Shown: positions 63,178 through 64,000 of the stretch, piece after piece
Layout of the letters: each line of letters starts with the position of its first letter
Position numbering within the stretch: the stretch's first letter is position 1
Origin: Paracidovorax wautersii
GTDB lineage: Bacteria; Pseudomonadota; Gammaproteobacteria; Burkholderiales; Burkholderiaceae_C
Length of the DNA: 64,000 nt
Reading direction: 5' to 3'
Assembly (NCBI RefSeq): GCF_031453675.1
Contig: NZ_JAVIZX010000001.1
Coordinates: forward strand, 2,440,001-2,504,000
Notes under the pieces: generated by a model
Databases searched by the model: none
The model's input: only the letters and a program-made list of their open reading frames with translations
What the model was told of the DNA's origin: nothing
Position numbers and translations under genes: made by a program

Positions 63178-63250
63178 TGTGGAAAATTATTCTGATGATT
63201 CGGTTTGTTCTTGTTTTATTTTCTGTGAATTCGGCGTATCGGTCCCAGCA
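63178..63250 (+). promoter_or_regulatory. AT-rich promoter region upstream of the acetolactate-synthase-like gene
   Basis: A stretch clearly richer in A/T than anything around it (for example GGAAAATTATTCTGATGATT and TTCTTGTTTTATTTTCTGTG). Several -10-like hexamers are possible, so I do not fix one. It probably holds the promoter of the gene at 63289, 40 to 110 bases upstream of it. Confidence 0.45.
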
Positions 63251-63288
63251 TCGAACCATCTTCTGCCGGCATTGCAGAACAATTTCGC

Positions 63289-64000
63289 ATGCCTACCGCT
63301 ACTTGCTCTCCCTCCGTTGCGCAGCCCGTCCCCGTCTCGCGGACTTTCGCGCACCCTGTGCGCAACGGCGCCGAGGCGCTGTTAGACACCTTGGTCGCCT
63401 GCGGTGTGGACACGATCTTCGGCTACCCCGGTGGCGCGGCGCTCCCGCTGTACGACGCGCTCCATGGCGAGCCGCGCATCCGCCACGTGCTGGTGCGCCA
63501 TGAGCAGGCCGCGGTGCATGCGGCCGAAGGCTATGCGCGCACCACCGGCCGGGTGGGCGTGGTGCTGGTGACGTCCGGCCCGGGCGTGGCCAACACCATC
63601 TCGGGGCTGCTGGATGCGATCAGCGACTCCGTGCCGCTGCTGTGCATCAGCGGGCAGGTGGCCACGGCGGTCATCGGCACCAATGCCTTCCAGGAAAGCG
63701 ATGCGCTGGGCATGACGCGCCCGGTCACCCGCTGGAACGCCCAGCCGCGCTCGGCCGATGCGATCCCCGTCGCCGTGCGCCGCGCGCTGCGCATCGCGGC
63801 CGGTGGGCGCCCCGGGCCCGTGCTGCTCGATGTGCCCAAGGACGTGCAGTTGCAGCGCCTGACGCGCGCCGTGCCGACCGCCTCGACCCTGCCGCTCGAG
63901 CGCCGCCAAGCCGTACCCGGCGCGCTGCCGCCCCGCAGCAGCCTGCAGCGCGCGGCCGACCTGCTGTCCACCGCCCGCCGTCCGGTGTTCTATGGTGGGG
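63289..64000 (+). CDS. Acetolactate synthase large-subunit type ThDP enzyme (3' part outside window)
   Basis: The first 237 codons of a thiamine-diphosphate enzyme. After a variable N-terminus the AHAS pattern is clear: ALLDTLVACGVDTIFGYPGG (about residues 30-49), then VLVRHEQAAVHAAEGYART with the catalytic glutamate, VLVTSGPGVANTISGLLDA and ISGQVATAVIGTNAFQESDA. It most likely joins two pyruvates, or pyruvate and 2-ketobutyrate, in branched-chain amino acid synthesis. It could be a paralogue of ilvB/ilvI with another role, as no small subunit is visible. ATG 63289 is the first good start; only a weak ribosome site is seen. Confidence 0.85.
   Translation, partial: MPTATCSPSVAQPVPVSRTFAHPVRNGAEALLDTLVACGVDTIFGYPGGAALPLYDALHGEPRIRHVLVRHEQAAVHAAEGYARTTGRVGVVLVTSGPGVANTISGLLDAISDSVPLLCISGQVATAVIGTNAFQESDALGMTRPVTRWNAQPRSADAIPVAVRRALRIAAGGRPGPVLLDVPKDVQLQRLTRAVPTASTLPLERRQAVPGALPPRSSLQRAADLLSTARRPVFYGG

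Overview
The window is GC-rich, densely coded bacterial DNA. Gene content and order (rpsP-rimM-trmD-rplS; rsgA, pterin dehydratase and an M48 protease next to divergent orn; ribF-ileS-lspA; cobW/cobN with a chlI/chlD-type chelatase) point to a betaproteobacterium of the family Comamonadaceae, most like Acidovorax. I see chromosomal housekeeping and transport genes, and no prophage, insertion sequence, CRISPR array, tRNA or rRNA.

Layout. 0-5.4 kb (minus strand): ribF, ileS, lspA and a partial Na/phosphate cotransporter. 5.4-9.5 kb (plus): an HNH nuclease and a complete TRAP transporter (dctP, dctQ, dctM). 9.5-14.2 kb (minus): a lipoprotein hydrolase, a two-subunit acyl-CoA dehydrogenase (pimD/pimC-like) and yceH. 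14.3-21.9 kb: purN, DUF1653, an M48 protease whose frame runs into an rsmB-like methyltransferase, a fatty acid desaturase and a MocR-type regulator. 22-28.7 kb: rpmG, rpmB and trxB (minus), ftsK and lolA (plus), DUF1304 (minus) and rarA (plus), the last with a frameshift. 29-33.2 kb: branched-chain amino acid transporter livHMGF behind a leader, then DUF486. 33.3-37.2 kb: a beta-barrel protein, a Pho-box-controlled DUF47-pit phosphate pair, a TM2 protein and a GNAT enzyme. 37.2-46.1 kb: the ribosomal operon, a Nudix enzyme, a CobD/CbiB homologue, a hypothetical gene, rsgA, pterin dehydratase, a Ste24-like protease and orn. 46.1-51.4 kb: a DEAD-box helicase with a long leader, a GGDEF protein and a Bcr/CflA exporter. 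51.7-61.9 kb: a cobalamin riboswitch, cobW, a large inverted repeat, cobN, a chemoreceptor and a chlI/chlD-type AAA+/vWA chelatase. 62-64 kb: a copper chaperone, DUF2946 and the start of an acetolactate-synthase-type gene.

Three things stand out. (1) The chelatase AAA+ and vWA parts are in different frames. An in-phase run of seven A, with a Shine-Dalgarno-like sequence before it and a stem-loop after it, sits just before the AAA+ stop codon. This is a dnaX-like -1 frameshift signal that would give both a short (401 aa) and a fused (about 644 aa) subunit from one gene. (2) A dispersed palindromic repeat of about 50 bp occurs about eleven times. Some copies lie between genes, and others lie inside genes (ileS, the pimD-like gene, the lolA signal peptide, rsgA). 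(3) Two copies of it flank, in opposite orientation, a nested inverted repeat of about 770 bp between cobW and cobN.

The 3' part of the M48 gene and the 3' part of rarA each appear to carry one extra base relative to the expected frame. These may be real mutations or sequence errors.
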